Shown here: one piece after another, positions 35,084 through 44,836 of the stretch
Layout of the letters: each line of letters starts with the position of its first letter
Position numbering within the stretch: the stretch's first letter is position 1
Assembly: GCA_038900335.1 (NCBI GenBank)
Contig: JBBMRB010000002.1
Location: forward strand, 397,218 to 461,217
DNA from: Rs1 sp038900335
GTDB lineage: Bacteria > Pseudomonadota > Gammaproteobacteria > Pseudomonadales > Balneatricaceae
Direction: 5' to 3'
Length of the DNA: 64,000 bases
The notes under the pieces: generated by a model
What the model was told of the DNA's origin: nothing
Databases searched by the model: none
What the model saw: only the letters and a program-made list of their open reading frames with translations
Program-made: the position numbers and the translations under genes

Positions 35084-36244
35084 CTAATTCCATAAAGTTT
35101 TATAAATATCGATAATTTCATCCTTATTAGGCACGCGAGGATTATTGCCTGGTGAGCCTGAATTAAGGGCTTGTTCTGCCATTTCTTCTAGCAAAGACAT
35201 GAATTTATCCTTATCAATGCCAAATTGTGCAGGTGTTGGAACGCCTAACTCATCATTAAGTGCACATAGTTCAGCTAATAATTTTTGGTTAGCTTGTTCT
35301 GTATTGTCTTGTGAATCGGCAACGCCTATAGCACGGGCACATTCCGCATACCGCTCTGGCGCACCTGCGATTGAAAACTCCGTTACACTAGGTAAAAGCA
35401 TGGCATTTGATAAGCCATGAGGCACATGAAAAAACGCACCTATAGGACGACTCATGCCATGAACTAAGGCAACCGAAGCGTTAGAGAAACCTATTCCAGC
35501 GAGAGTAGAGCCAAGCATCATTGCTTCCCTTGCCTCTTTGTTCTTTCCATCATGGAAAGCGCGGCGTAAATTAGGGCCAATTAAACTCATTGCTGCCAGA
35601 GATTGGGAATCACTATAGGCGTTTGCTTTTTTACTAACATAAGACTCCATTGCATGAGTTAAAGCATCGATGCCTGTATCTGCCGTGATTCTTGGCGGTA
35701 GACTTAGCGTCAGATCAAAATCAACTAACGCAGCTACTGGCATAAACCCAAGACCAACACAGAGCATCTTTTCATCGTTGGCTTCATCGGTAATAATTGT
35801 GAACTTAGTTACTTCCGACCCCGTTCCTGCTGTCGTTGGAACAGCGATTATTGGCAGTCCTAATTCATTGACAATTCGTGGAAATTTATAATCCCTCATT
35901 GAACCGCCGTATTTACCTAGAATGGCGATACCTTTGGCGCTGTCGATAGGGCTACCTCCACCTATTGCTATAATCGCATCGTAATGACCGTTACGCACTT
36001 TTTCGACACCCGCCATAATAGATTCGATAGTTGGTTCAGGTACGGTATCTGCAAACACATCACAACTAATATCATGTTTAGATAGAGCGTCTTTAATACG
36101 ACTAACGTATCCTAATTCGATCATCATTTTATCAGTAATGATTAACGGATTTTGGCAATTAAGGCTAGTTAATACAGAGAAAATCTCTTGGCTAGCACCT
36201 TCACCAACTTGCATGATTCTAGGTAAAATTATTTGAGTAGACAT
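35084..36244 (-). CDS. Iron-containing alcohol dehydrogenase (DddB-like)
   Basis: A 386-residue group III alcohol dehydrogenase. The NAD-binding block GGGSPIDSAKGIAILGKYGG, the metal region DTGIDALTHAMESYVSKKA and the histidines in LVHGMSRPIGAFFHVPHGLSNAM identify the family. It is translated just before the CoA-acylating semialdehyde dehydrogenase and after the TRAP genes on the same strand. A coherent reading is oxidation of an imported or locally made hydroxy acid (for example 3-hydroxypropionate) to a semialdehyde that the next enzyme takes to an acyl-CoA. The substrate of this family is hard to predict, so the role is inference. Confidence 0.9.
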   Translation of the reverse strand: MSTQIILPRIMQVGEGASQEIFSVLTSLNCQNPLIITDKMMIELGYVSRIKDALSKHDISCDVFADTVPEPTIESIMAGVEKVRNGHYDAIIAIGGGSPIDSAKGIAILGKYGGSMRDYKFPRIVNELGLPIIAVPTTAGTGSEVTKFTIITDEANDEKMLCVGLGFMPVAALVDFDLTLSLPPRITADTGIDALTHAMESYVSKKANAYSDSQSLAAMSLIGPNLRRAFHDGKNKEAREAMMLGSTLAGIGFSNASVALVHGMSRPIGAFFHVPHGLSNAMLLPSVTEFSIAGAPERYAECARAIGVADSQDNTEQANQKLLAELCALNDELGVPTPAQFGIDKDKFMSLLEEMAEQALNSGSPGNNPRVPNKDEIIDIYKTLWN

Positions 36245-36311
36245 TTTTATTCCTAAATTTATTGGTTATTAATGACAGTATTAATCTTTATGTAACTGTC
36301 ATATTTAAGCG

Positions 36312-37667
36312 TTAAGGAGCATAAGCAGTAGCAGGTAGCCAAGTAACAATTCCTTGCCAATAGAAGACGATAACTAAACCCACGATTTGTATAAGAATAA
36401 AAGGCAACACCCCTCGATAAATATGGCCTAAGTCGATACCTGGTGGTGCTACACCTTTTAAGTAGAACAACGCAAACCCTACTGGAGGTGTTAAGAAAGA
36501 CGTTTGTAAACACACAGCGAACAACACAGTGAACCAGATCAAATCAAAACCCAATGCTGATACAACTGGAGCTACCAAAGGTAATATGATTAAGGTTAAT
36601 TCAATCCAATCCAGAAAAAATCCGAGAATAAAGGTGATTGCCAATATACATATAACAATGCCCGTAGGACCAAAGGGAAGGCCAGTTAGAAACCCTTCGA
36701 TTAGCTCATCACCGCCTAGGCCTCGTAATATTAATGAGAACGCCGTGGCTCCAAGAATAAGCGCGAAAATAAAAGACGTTGTTTTAGTGGTTTCTCGCCC
36801 TACATCCTTTAATACATCGATAGATAATCGTCCATTGAAAAATGCTAATAAAGTTGCCCCTAAAGCCCCGACACCAGACGCTTCGGTAGGCGTAGCAATA
36901 CCAAAAAAGATAGAACCGAGAACGGAGATAATAAGACCTGCTGTTGGTAGCACAGCCTTTAATACACTGAATACAACTTTTGCGGAGACAGGCTCGGCAT
37001 CTTCTGATAATGGCGCTACTTGAGGATTAAGAAAACTAAGAATCATAATGTAAGTAACGTAGAGAGCGGCTAATAGTAGTCCGGGAAACAAAGCTCCTAA
37101 AAATAAATCGCCTACTGAAACGCCGATACGATCTCCCATCATCACGAGCATGATGCTAGGAGGAATTAAAATACCTAGAGTTCCGGTCGAGCAAACTGTT
37201 CCACAAGCTAACTCCTTGCTATATCCTTGTTTCATCATCAAAGGTACACCGAGTACTGCTAGTAGAACGACAGAAGCTCCAATAATACCAGTGGATGCGG
37301 CTAATAAAAGGCCGACAAAGGTGACCGTCACCGCCAAACCACCTCTGACCCTACCAAATAGGCGAGATAAGTTAACCATAAGATCTTCAGCTACGCCTGA
37401 GCGATCTAACATTAAACCCATGAAGACGAACATCGGTAGAGCTACTAATACCCAATTAGTCATCACGTCCCACATCCGAGGGACTACGACAGAAACAAAG
37501 TTCCAATCGATACCAATAAATGCATCAAACCAATGATCCATTAACATAGCTAAAACTGAAAAAATAATCGCTATACCGCCTAACACCCAAGCGACAGGAT
37601 AGCCGGTAAATAGTAGTAAAATAAAGCTGCCAAACATACAAGTGGCGAGAATCTCGTTGATTTCCAT
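36312..37667 (-). CDS. TRAP transporter large permease (DctM)
   Basis: A 451-residue polytopic membrane protein, the large subunit of a three-part TRAP importer. Signatures include GLLLAASTGIIGASVVLLAV, STGTLGILIPPSIMLVMMGD and FLTPPVGFALFYLKGVAPP near the C-terminus, typical of DctM. The gene starts 9 bases after the small subunit gene, showing tight coupling. With the binding protein two genes upstream this forms a complete sodium-driven high-affinity importer placed in front of the alcohol and semialdehyde dehydrogenases. The cargo is probably a carboxylate. Confidence 0.93.
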   Translation of the reverse strand: MEINEILATCMFGSFILLLFTGYPVAWVLGGIAIIFSVLAMLMDHWFDAFIGIDWNFVSVVVPRMWDVMTNWVLVALPMFVFMGLMLDRSGVAEDLMVNLSRLFGRVRGGLAVTVTFVGLLLAASTGIIGASVVLLAVLGVPLMMKQGYSKELACGTVCSTGTLGILIPPSIMLVMMGDRIGVSVGDLFLGALFPGLLLAALYVTYIMILSFLNPQVAPLSEDAEPVSAKVVFSVLKAVLPTAGLIISVLGSIFFGIATPTEASGVGALGATLLAFFNGRLSIDVLKDVGRETTKTTSFIFALILGATAFSLILRGLGGDELIEGFLTGLPFGPTGIVICILAITFILGFFLDWIELTLIILPLVAPVVSALGFDLIWFTVLFAVCLQTSFLTPPVGFALFYLKGVAPPGIDLGHIYRGVLPFILIQIVGLVIVFYWQGIVTWLPATAYAP

Positions 37668-37676
37668 GAATAATAC

Positions 37677-38291
37677 CTACTTTTTTTCAGCTAAAATAAA
37701 AGGAGAGTCTGGACGCATAAATAGCATGGCGAAAACTCTTGATAGCCGCGATATAGTCGCTAGCGCAAGCAGTGAAAAACCAACAAATAAAACCGATTTA
37801 ATAGCCCACCTATAAGGTAAACCACCGGGAGCCCCAGAAATTTCATTTAACTCCCAAGAGTAAAGAATAAAAGGTACAGCATACAAAAGTACGAGACTTA
37901 GAAAAGGAATCAAGAGAAAGACAATACCTAGTATTTCTATCCAAGCCTTGGCTTTGATACTTAGACCTTCGTGAATTAGATCAACTCGTACATGATCATC
38001 AGTTACATAACAGTATGAAAGTCCAAATAACCACCCTAAAGCATAGAGGTGCCACTGTAGTTCTTCAAACTCTATCCGCCCTTGATTAAATAGATAGCGC
38101 ATGACCACATTTAAAATGATCACAGCCATCAACAACACCCAAACCCAGGACATGCAATTGCCTATTTTCAGTAAAATTTTATCAACAGAATTCGACAATT
38201 TAGTATGTACGAGCTTGGGCTGATGACTAGAATTGTCAAGGTCCATAAGAACAGTAATGGGCCGGCTATTATTTATTTTGTTCTGCGCCAT
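37677..38291 (-). CDS. TRAP transporter small permease (DctQ)
   Basis: A 204-residue four-helix membrane protein. A cytosolic lead of about 45 residues is followed by hydrophobic segments containing WVWVLLMAVIILNVVMRYLF and FEELQWHLYALGWLFGLSYC, the DctQ pattern with the conserved acidic-aromatic E-x-Q-W motif, then DDHVRVDLIHEGL. It belongs to the subgroup partnered with larger DctM proteins that import 2-oxo acids and similar compounds. Located between DctP and DctM genes. Confidence 0.88.
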   Translation of the reverse strand: MAQNKINNSRPITVLMDLDNSSHQPKLVHTKLSNSVDKILLKIGNCMSWVWVLLMAVIILNVVMRYLFNQGRIEFEELQWHLYALGWLFGLSYCYVTDDHVRVDLIHEGLSIKAKAWIEILGIVFLLIPFLSLVLLYAVPFILYSWELNEISGAPGGLPYRWAIKSVLFVGFSLLALATISRLSRVFAMLFMRPDSPFILAEKK

Positions 38292-38399
38292 AAGTTTTCC
38301 ATTTATGTATATTTTTTTATTCTGTAGTTATTTTTAGCAAAACGATGCTTTGTACCACGCACTAAGCGCAGAGGATAATTAAAATAAAAGTTTGGGAGG

Positions 38400-38423
38400 G
38401 CGGTGGAAAATATTATCCACCGC
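38400..38423 (-). terminator. Hairpin between DctP and DctQ genes
   Basis: Perfect 8-bp stem gcggtgga / tccaccgc with an 8-base loop, just after the DctP stop on the minus strand. Hairpins here commonly let the binding protein be made in excess over the membrane subunits; the T-run is poor, so partial termination or mRNA protection is more likely than a full stop. Confidence 0.6.
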
Positions 38424-38429
38424 TAAATA

Positions 38430-39506
38430 TCACTCGGAATCGCGAGGCAAATAGGCCAGTTTTTTCCAAGGCTTATATTCAAGCATGAAAGCTTGTTGTG
38501 AGTCATACACACGTTTGAAATCAGGATCATTTGCAGACTCTTCCTGCATAACCTGATTAGTTAAATCTTTCAAACCAGCGAGTAATTCTGGGTCTAATGT
38601 TCGTGCGGTTACACCTTTGTCTTTAAATCCATTAACAACTGCTCCTTGTAATGATTCGCCAAGAGTTAATGCACGTAACGTACCTGCAGTACAAGCCATA
38701 TTGATCATCGCTTGATTAGAGCTAGTCAATTTATCCCATACTTCTTTATTGACGACTAGATGATTAGCTGTAAACGTTTGATGCCAGCCTGGAAAGTAGT
38801 TATTCTTCGCAACCTTGTCGAATCCAAGCAATTGATCAATGACAGGCATCGAAAATTCTGTCGCATCGATGGCCCCTTTCTCCAATGCTGGAAAAATCTC
38901 ACCACTAGGCATTGATGTCACGGATGCCCCTGCTTTTTGTAATACTTTGCCGCCTAAACCTGCGAAGCGTATTTTTAGGCCTTCAAAGTCTTCAATAGAC
39001 TTAATTTCTTCGCGAAACCAACCAGCTGTTTCTGGTCCAATTAATCCACATAACACTGGGTGAATATTATGTTTAGCGTAAATATCCTGAGCTAGCTTTT
39101 CCCCTTCATTGTCATACCACCATGAAGCGTACTCCCAAGGCTCCATACCAAAAGGTACATGGCTAAAAAGTGCTGCGGACGGAATTTTTCCCTGATCATA
39201 ACCTAGTAGATAGAGTCCTGCGGGAATTTGATTATTCTTTACTGCTTCAGAGATACCAAAAGGAGGAATAATTTTACCCGGCTCATAGACTTTAAATTGT
39301 ATGTTGCCGTTACTCGCATCTTTGAGTTGTTTAGCGATTTTGGCAATAGGATCACCTAAACCTGGTAAGTGAGTCCCAAAGACTGTTTGTACTTTCCATC
39401 GAACACGATCATCAGCTTGAATTGCGGTACTGACTGATGCAGCAAGCACAGTGGAAAGAGCTACTGTCATTATAGACGAGCGGAGTTTATTTGTAGCTTT
39501 GTTCAC
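38430..39506 (-). CDS. TRAP transporter solute-binding protein (DctP/TakP type)
   Basis: A 358-residue periplasmic binding protein with a signal peptide (cleavage after STAIQA). The mature part shows KIAKQLKDASNGNIQFKVYEPG, then GLKIRFAGLGGKVLQKAGAS and GEIFPALEKGAIDATEFSMP, where the Arg in KIRF is the usual carboxylate-binding residue. The GLGGKV form is that of TakP-like 2-oxo acid binders rather than the C4-dicarboxylate group. It is the first gene of the transporter-dehydrogenase run. A branched, hydroxy or oxo acid is the likely cargo. Confidence 0.92.
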   Translation of the reverse strand: MNKATNKLRSSIMTVALSTVLAASVSTAIQADDRVRWKVQTVFGTHLPGLGDPIAKIAKQLKDASNGNIQFKVYEPGKIIPPFGISEAVKNNQIPAGLYLLGYDQGKIPSAALFSHVPFGMEPWEYASWWYDNEGEKLAQDIYAKHNIHPVLCGLIGPETAGWFREEIKSIEDFEGLKIRFAGLGGKVLQKAGASVTSMPSGEIFPALEKGAIDATEFSMPVIDQLLGFDKVAKNNYFPGWHQTFTANHLVVNKEVWDKLTSSNQAMINMACTAGTLRALTLGESLQGAVVNGFKDKGVTARTLDPELLAGLKDLTNQVMQEESANDPDFKRVYDSQQAFMLEYKPWKKLAYLPRDSE

Positions 39507-40165
39507 GGTTAAATCCTCAAGTTATCGACCTAGTGAACGTAATGAAATATCCACCAGGAAGGTTTTTTATTAGTATTTAAGGTTTCGTTTTTATAAATTG
39601 GAACTTTGAGTACCATAATAGCGTTTTAATGTTGTGTCAATTTATTTTTATTAATTAAAACTTTACTACTAACGTAAACATTTAATTATTTAGCGAATGC
39701 TAAAAAATAATTTAGAAACTTCTCTCGTAGGAGGCATCTGCTTTTTTATAACTCAGAAATAGCTGCTTTTGGGTGTTTGGTGGTTAGGTCTAGTCCATCT
39801 GATCTAGCTTGGATTTGATACTAAGCGGATGTTTAAAAAATGGGTTAACGCCATATGAAATCTGTGACGGTAGATTAGTCAAGCCTATGTTTTTTATAAG
39901 CTCTTTTGGATTGTTTGTTTTATCTTTAGTTTAATAGTGGCAAATCATCATGAATATGGCGACCAATATGGCTTTTCTGATGTATACACTTGGACTTTTG
40001 GCGCTAGTTCACCCGTGTAATTTTGAACTATGCCTAGCGGTAAAACGAAATCGTCAGGGACATGTTCCCGTTAATAAAATGAGTTGGCATTCGAGGTAAT
40101 CTCCCCCTAAAAACAATAGTGCTCAAATACAGAATTTTCTCGTATATAAACGCAGGAGCGTTCCG
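39507..40165. other. Gene-free stretch upstream of the TRAP operon
   Basis: About 650 bases with no supported gene. It must carry the promoter of the DctP operon near 39510-39600. The right part (from about 40060) may be the decayed left end of the IS3-type element whose first codons begin at 40167. The rest shows no gene or structure that I can name. Confidence 0.35.
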
Positions 40166-40262
40166 CATGAGAATATCACGTCATACCGATAACCAAATCA
40201 TGTCGATCCTTAAACAGGCCGAAGCGGGTAGTCCAAAATTTATGTCGTAAGCATGGAGATGT
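40166..40262 (+). mobile_element. Remnant of an IS3-family orfA
   Basis: A start at 40167 gives MRISRHTDNQIMSILKQAEA then GSP, the well-known opening of IS3-family orfA helix-turn-helix proteins, and after a one-base shift KHG followed by MSSTTFN. The rest of the element, including any orfB, is missing here. A decayed fragment of no function. Confidence 0.65.
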
Positions 40263-40264
40263 TC

Positions 40265-40680
40265 TACTACATTTAATTGTAATTCACCTCCTGAAAGCTG
40301 ATTTATTGATGCATCCTTTTAGTGTAAAAGCCCTGCCTCTTCTAATGTTTATCTACATCGACAAAATGTTCAGATTCTATTGTTCTAAAACCGCCAAGTT
40401 TTAGCCATAACCCTGTCATAACAGCCTGTTATAGGCTCATCAAAAAATCAGGGTTTAGTTGGTTTTTTTTCGGTAAATGTGAATACCCCCTGCTTAAAAT
40501 GCCAAACGATACACCTAGAAGTTGGCAATAGCTCGCCAACTATTGTTTTCAATAGTATGCTCTCCCCGCTGCAATGGTCACCAGTTAAAGCATAAAACCC
40601 ACCTTTTTCAACCTGTAATGACACTCATTTAACAGACAGCGTTGCGACCTAAAAATATTCACATTTTGTAGCTCTAGCAT
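40265..40680 (-). pseudogene. Decayed ABC-transporter ATPase gene (metal-type)
   Basis: The minus strand from an ATG at 40680 reads MLELQNVNIF, then after a shift GFYALTGDHCSGESILLKTI with a degenerate Walker A (usual GPNGSGKST), VGELLPTSRCIVWHF, HLPKKNQLNPDF, QAVMTGLWLKLGGF, and finally AGLLH, a stop, KDASINQLSGGELQLN carrying the LSGGE signature. The order of these blocks is that of ZnuC/SitB-like ATPases for metal uptake. Frameshifts, in-frame stops and loss of the part after the signature motif mark it as a pseudogene, probably truncated by the adjoining IS3 remnant. Confidence 0.65.
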
Positions 40681-40888
40681 CCGCTCATTAAATTGTTTGT
40701 ATGGATAATAAACCCATAATTATTATCAAAACCAGCTTCAGGTCATTTGAAACCCAGACTTAAGCACTAACTTAAGCTTTCTTTGTCGTAGTTCAATTAA
40801 ATGAAGGCACCTCAGTTGAGAGAGCAATAACAAGAACTAGCTTATTATGATTACTAAAATAAATAAAAAATTAACATCGGTGTTGATA

Positions 40889-41485
40889 AAGGGAATTTTC
40901 AACTCGACATTTACATTCGTTCTCTTGATATCTATTTCACTGTACCAAACATGAAAAAGGTATTAAAAAAGCCTTAAAAATCATTACAAAACACAACCCA
41001 GAACGTATTGTCATTGAAGCGACTAGACGTCTTGAAATGCCATTCATTCTGGCTTGCCCTAATGCCCAATCACCCTTCACCATTGCGAACCCTATGCATG
41101 TAAAATGCTTCGTTGGTGCGCTTAGTCTGCGAGCTAAAACAAACACACTTGATGCACTGCTAATAACACATTACAGTGAAACTATTAAACCTGCGCTATC
41201 CCAACTAAAGCCAGTGTATTAATCGCTGTTGCGCCAATGAACAAAGAAAGTGAACGATTTAAAGGAAACCTAAATACACAAGGTGGGCGGTCGAAAGTAC
41301 GAACCGTTTTGTACATAGCAATGATCTCAGCTATAAAATCTAATCCTGTTTTTAAAGCACATATCAACGATTATTGGCCGCAGGAAAACCTAAAAAGGTA
41401 GCCATTATTGCCTGCATTAGAAAGATGGGGTTACCTTAAATTAATACTCAGAGATTGTGTTATGCGGGAAGCGCCAAAAATTTAA
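40889..41485 (+). mobile_element. Remnant of an IS110-family transposase gene
   Basis: In shifting frames the plus strand gives FQLDIYIRSLDIYFTVPN, ERIVIEATRRLEMPFILA, FTIANPMHVKCFVGALSLRA, then TLDALLITHYSETIKPALSQ, and after an internal deletion QGGRSKVRTVLYIAMISAIK, AAGKPKKVAIIACIRK. These are the DEDD transposase (IVIEATG, TDKLDA) and C-terminal transposase_20 parts of IS110 elements. The middle is deleted and stops interrupt it, so the element is dead. IS110 elements lack terminal inverted repeats, so borders cannot be set. Confidence 0.75.
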
Positions 41486-41969
41486 ACTAACTATTGACGC
41501 CATAGTCTCTTGTTAATCATGCGAATTTTTACTTTCTATTTATTAATCGCAGTTTAAGCTAACTTGTCATCCCACTAAATATATCGCGGTAGCTAAAGGT
41601 TTTGCTAATCACAGCTTAACCGCACCATTTTTGCTCCTATAACTCTACTTAGCACCATATAGAAACAATTTAATGTTTTTAATATTGTACACAATAATGT
41701 TTTATATATTGATCACTATATATAAAACAACAACTTAAATAATTATTTCAAAAATAATATTTCTATACTTTTTTGGCACATGCTTTGCTTTACCTAACTT
41801 ACAAATAAACACTATTTTCACGCCTTATAATCAGTGTGACTTAAATACTATCATCCGAGAACTCAGTAGTAGTGGAGTTAGACCAGTTATTGGCAACAAA
41901 TAATCGACAGTTTAATCAACTGCCCAGTTAACGAAAATAAGCTAAACACATATTAAAGAGTACATAAGT

Positions 41970-42710
41970 ATGATAGATAAGCGTTACCGACTAGGGGTAC
42001 TAACTCCCTCTTCAAATACCTCATTAGAACCTCTAACGGCTAATCTAGTTGCTAATATTCCTGGCACTAGTGCACATTTTTCTCGCTTTAAAGTAACGAA
42101 AATAGCATTGGACAAAAAAGCCGAAGATCAATTCTTATTAGAAAAGATGTTATCGGCAAGTGATTTACTGGTTGATTGTCAATCAGATGTTATTGGTTGG
42201 AGTGGTACATCTTCTTCTTGGCTTGGCTTTGATAAAGATGAAGCTCTATGTAAAACAATACAAGAGCGAACTGGTATACCTGCAACTACTTCCATTTTAG
42301 CACTTAATGAAATATTACAAAAAATTAGTCAGTCTCGCTTTGCCCTAGTGACTCCTTATAGCAGTGAAGTACAACAGCAGATCATTGAAAACTATCACGC
42401 TAATGGTTATGAAGTGATGGCTGAAGATCATTTAAAGATTACTGATAATTTTTCATTTGCAAATATCAGCGATGAAGTACTCAGTGCTCAAGTAAGAAAA
42501 ATGGCAAAACAAGGCGCACCATTAATTGTTGTAGCCTGTACTAACCTTAAATCTGCTGATCTTGTCTCTCAATGGGAAGATGAATTTGGCATTCCTATCC
42601 TTGATACAACAACCACTGTCATCTGGAAAATGCTACAAATTATCGGACAAAAACCGACTATTTCTGGATGGGGAAAATTAATGAGTGGTGAGCTTCTTAA
42701 TGAATATTAA
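41970..42710 (+). CDS. Asp/Glu racemase-superfamily protein (maleate isomerase/arylmalonate decarboxylase-like)
   Basis: A 246-residue cytoplasmic protein opening LGVLTPSSNTSLEP, the hallmark of the maleate cis-trans isomerase branch of the Asp/Glu racemase fold, with PATTSILALNEIL and RFALVTPYSSEVQQQI in the middle. Enzymes of this fold normally use a pair of cysteines: the second is present (Cys190 in VACTNL), but at the first position the sequence is GWSGTSSSWLG, without cysteine, as in arylmalonate-decarboxylase-like members. It starts the plus-strand set with the TctBAC importer and an amidohydrolase, so it probably isomerises, racemises or decarboxylates the imported compound. Substrate unknown. 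Confidence 0.8.
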   Translation: MIDKRYRLGVLTPSSNTSLEPLTANLVANIPGTSAHFSRFKVTKIALDKKAEDQFLLEKMLSASDLLVDCQSDVIGWSGTSSSWLGFDKDEALCKTIQERTGIPATTSILALNEILQKISQSRFALVTPYSSEVQQQIIENYHANGYEVMAEDHLKITDNFSFANISDEVLSAQVRKMAKQGAPLIVVACTNLKSADLVSQWEDEFGIPILDTTTTVIWKMLQIIGQKPTISGWGKLMSGELLNEY

Positions 42711-42800
42711 ACGAGCCATTTATAAGTCAACTTGCTTGATACAGGCAAAAAACAGCAGACTATTTAATCGCTCTGCATTGTTAATCAGCTGGCTACTTTC

Positions 42801-43295
42801 ATGAATAATCCATTTTCTTACAAGGCATATAAACGACAAGTTATTGGCGGTGTTATTGCTGTATTTGTCATTTGTGTTGCCGCCATATTTCTCTTCAACA
42901 TACATGGCTATAACACTCCTTATGGGGCACCTTGGGATATAGGATCAGCCGCCTTCTTTCCTGGTTTAATCGCTTTGTTATTGGCCGTATTAGGTATTTT
43001 CTCGCTAATAAGCCAATGGCAAAAAAATGATAAAACAGCTCAAGCTAAGCCCGTGGTAAATAAAAGCCCCTCTAAAGTAGTGATTAGCTATTGCTTTATC
43101 ACCCTCATTACTCTCGCCCTTCCCTGGTTGGGGATTTGGTTAACAGCCATGATCATAGTACCAGCACTGTCTCTATGTTTTGGTGAACGACGTTGGAAAA
43201 TGTTACTACTACTGAGTGTGCTCCCACCGTTTATTATCATTCATCTTTTTGAAGATGTTATGGGGATATACTTTCCAACAGGAGTATTTTTTTGA
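42801..43295 (+). CDS. tctB: Tripartite tricarboxylate transporter small membrane subunit (TctB)
   Basis: A 164-residue membrane protein with four hydrophobic segments: VIGGVIAVFVICVAAIFLF, FFPGLIALLLAVLGIFSLI, YCFITLITLALPWLGIWLT and MLLLLSVLPPFIIIHLFED. The size, the GSAAFFPGLIALLLAVLG block and the position immediately before a TctA gene identify TctB. Its TGA stop shares one base with the ATG of tctA, so translation is coupled. Confidence 0.87.
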   Translation: MNNPFSYKAYKRQVIGGVIAVFVICVAAIFLFNIHGYNTPYGAPWDIGSAAFFPGLIALLLAVLGIFSLISQWQKNDKTAQAKPVVNKSPSKVVISYCFITLITLALPWLGIWLTAMIIVPALSLCFGERRWKMLLLLSVLPPFIIIHLFEDVMGIYFPTGVFF

Positions 43296-44836
43296 TGGAT
43301 TTTGATATTTTCTATCAAGGCTTAACAATGTTGACTAACCCTTGGACTTTATTAGCCCTATCTATCGGATTAGCTAGCGGCATTATGATTGGTGCATTGC
43401 CTGGATTAACCGCCACCATGGCAGTTGCTGTACTTGCCCCGTTTACCTTTTTTATGCCGGCAAGTATTGGTATCCCTTTTCTTCTTGGCATCTATAAAGG
43501 TGCAATATATGGCGGGTCTATACCAGCTATCCTAGTAAACACACCAGGCACTGCTGCTGCAGCAGCTTCTGCAAAAGATGGCTATGAATTAACTAAACAA
43601 GGCAAGTCACGCAAAGCATTACAAGTGAGTTTATACAGCTCTGTCGTGGCTGACTTTATATCAACGTTAATACTCATCGTAATAGCAATTCCCTTGGCGA
43701 GTATTGCTATTCGCTTTGGCTCATCTGAATTCACTCTGCTTTACCTGATTGCTTTGACAATGATTGCAATGGTCAGTGGTGAAAGCTTTCTAAAAGGTTT
43801 GATTGCTGCAAGTTTAGGGCTATTAATTTCAAGTATTGGCCTAGATCCAATGTCAGGTTATCAACGCTTTACCTTCGGCAATACCGATCTATTAGCGGGT
43901 ATTTCGTTAATTCCTTTATTAATTGGTGTGTTTGCTTTAAGCGAAATTCTTATGCAAATATCAAAACCCGAACAATCCGCTCAATCAACCATAGATCGTG
44001 CTCAAAATAATGAAGGGCTGAGTTGGCAAGAGTTTTGGTCGCTTCGCCCAACAATATTAAGATCCACGACTATCGGCTGCCTCCTCGGCTCTCTTCCAGG
44101 CTTAGGGGCTGAAATTTCCTGCTGGATAGCCTATGGCGTAGCCCGCGCTAAATCAAAGAACCCTAAACAATACGGCAAAGGATCACTGGAGGGGTTAGCC
44201 GCTGCTGAATCGGGTAATAATGCGGTAGTACCTGCTGCACTGATTCCAATGACAGTCTTCGGCATACCAGGAGATACCGTGACAGCAGTACTTATCGGCG
44301 CATTAATGGCGCAAGGTATGATGCCAGGGCCGCTATTAATTCAGCAAAACCCAGGCTTTTTGCTAGGCTTATTTCTCGTGTTATTGCTTACTAACGTACT
44401 GTTATTACTCTTTGGGCTAGGCGCTATTCGCTGGTTAAAAAACATTAATCAAATTCCTGCGTCTGTACTGTACCCTTGTGTTTTATTACTCTGTATTTGT
44501 GGTACTTATGCCGTAAACTCCAGCACTTTCGACTTGTTCATTCTAGTATTAGGAGGTGGTATTGGTTATATCATGCGTCAACAGGATTACCCAATAGCCC
44601 CATTAATTATTGGTTTACTATTAGGCCCTGGCTTAGAAAGCTCAATACGACAGTCGTTAGTTTTTTCCGACGGAAGTCTCAGTATTTTCTGGACTCGTCC
44701 GATTAGTTTAGTCCTTCTTATTGTATTAACTATCGTTATCGCATTTATCGGTATCAAAATTTTTCGCTCCCGTAGCCAATCTGATAACAATTCATCACCA
44801 AACTTAACCCCCAAAAAAACCGAGGATTCATTATGA
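43295..44836 (+). CDS. tctA: Tripartite tricarboxylate transporter large membrane subunit (TctA)
   Basis: A 513-residue polytopic carrier. The repeated family motifs are present: GALPGLTATMAVAVLAPFTF at about residue 34, YGGSIPAILVNTPGTAAAAA near 70, and the second copy GSLPGLGAEISCWIAYGVAR with AAESGNNAVVPAALIPMTVFG near 310. The start is the ATG at 43295 rather than the TTG one codon upstream. It transports the ligand delivered by TctC, using a cation gradient. The gene overlaps its neighbours at both ends (TGATG and ATGA), which is typical of a single translational unit tctBAC. Confidence 0.93.
   Translation: MDFDIFYQGLTMLTNPWTLLALSIGLASGIMIGALPGLTATMAVAVLAPFTFFMPASIGIPFLLGIYKGAIYGGSIPAILVNTPGTAAAAASAKDGYELTKQGKSRKALQVSLYSSVVADFISTLILIVIAIPLASIAIRFGSSEFTLLYLIALTMIAMVSGESFLKGLIAASLGLLISSIGLDPMSGYQRFTFGNTDLLAGISLIPLLIGVFALSEILMQISKPEQSAQSTIDRAQNNEGLSWQEFWSLRPTILRSTTIGCLLGSLPGLGAEISCWIAYGVARAKSKNPKQYGKGSLEGLAAAESGNNAVVPAALIPMTVFGIPGDTVTAVLIGALMAQGMMPGPLLIQQNPGFLLGLFLVLLLTNVLLLLFGLGAIRWLKNINQIPASVLYPCVLLLCICGTYAVNSSTFDLFILVLGGGIGYIMRQQDYPIAPLIIGLLLGPGLESSIRQSLVFSDGSLSIFWTRPISLVLLIVLTIVIAFIGIKIFRSRSQSDNNSSPNLTPKKTEDSL

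Noticed and set aside
36529..37023. 164-codon frame antisense to the DctM gene
   Set aside because: Lys/Asn/Pro-rich translation typical of the reverse strand of membrane-protein genes.
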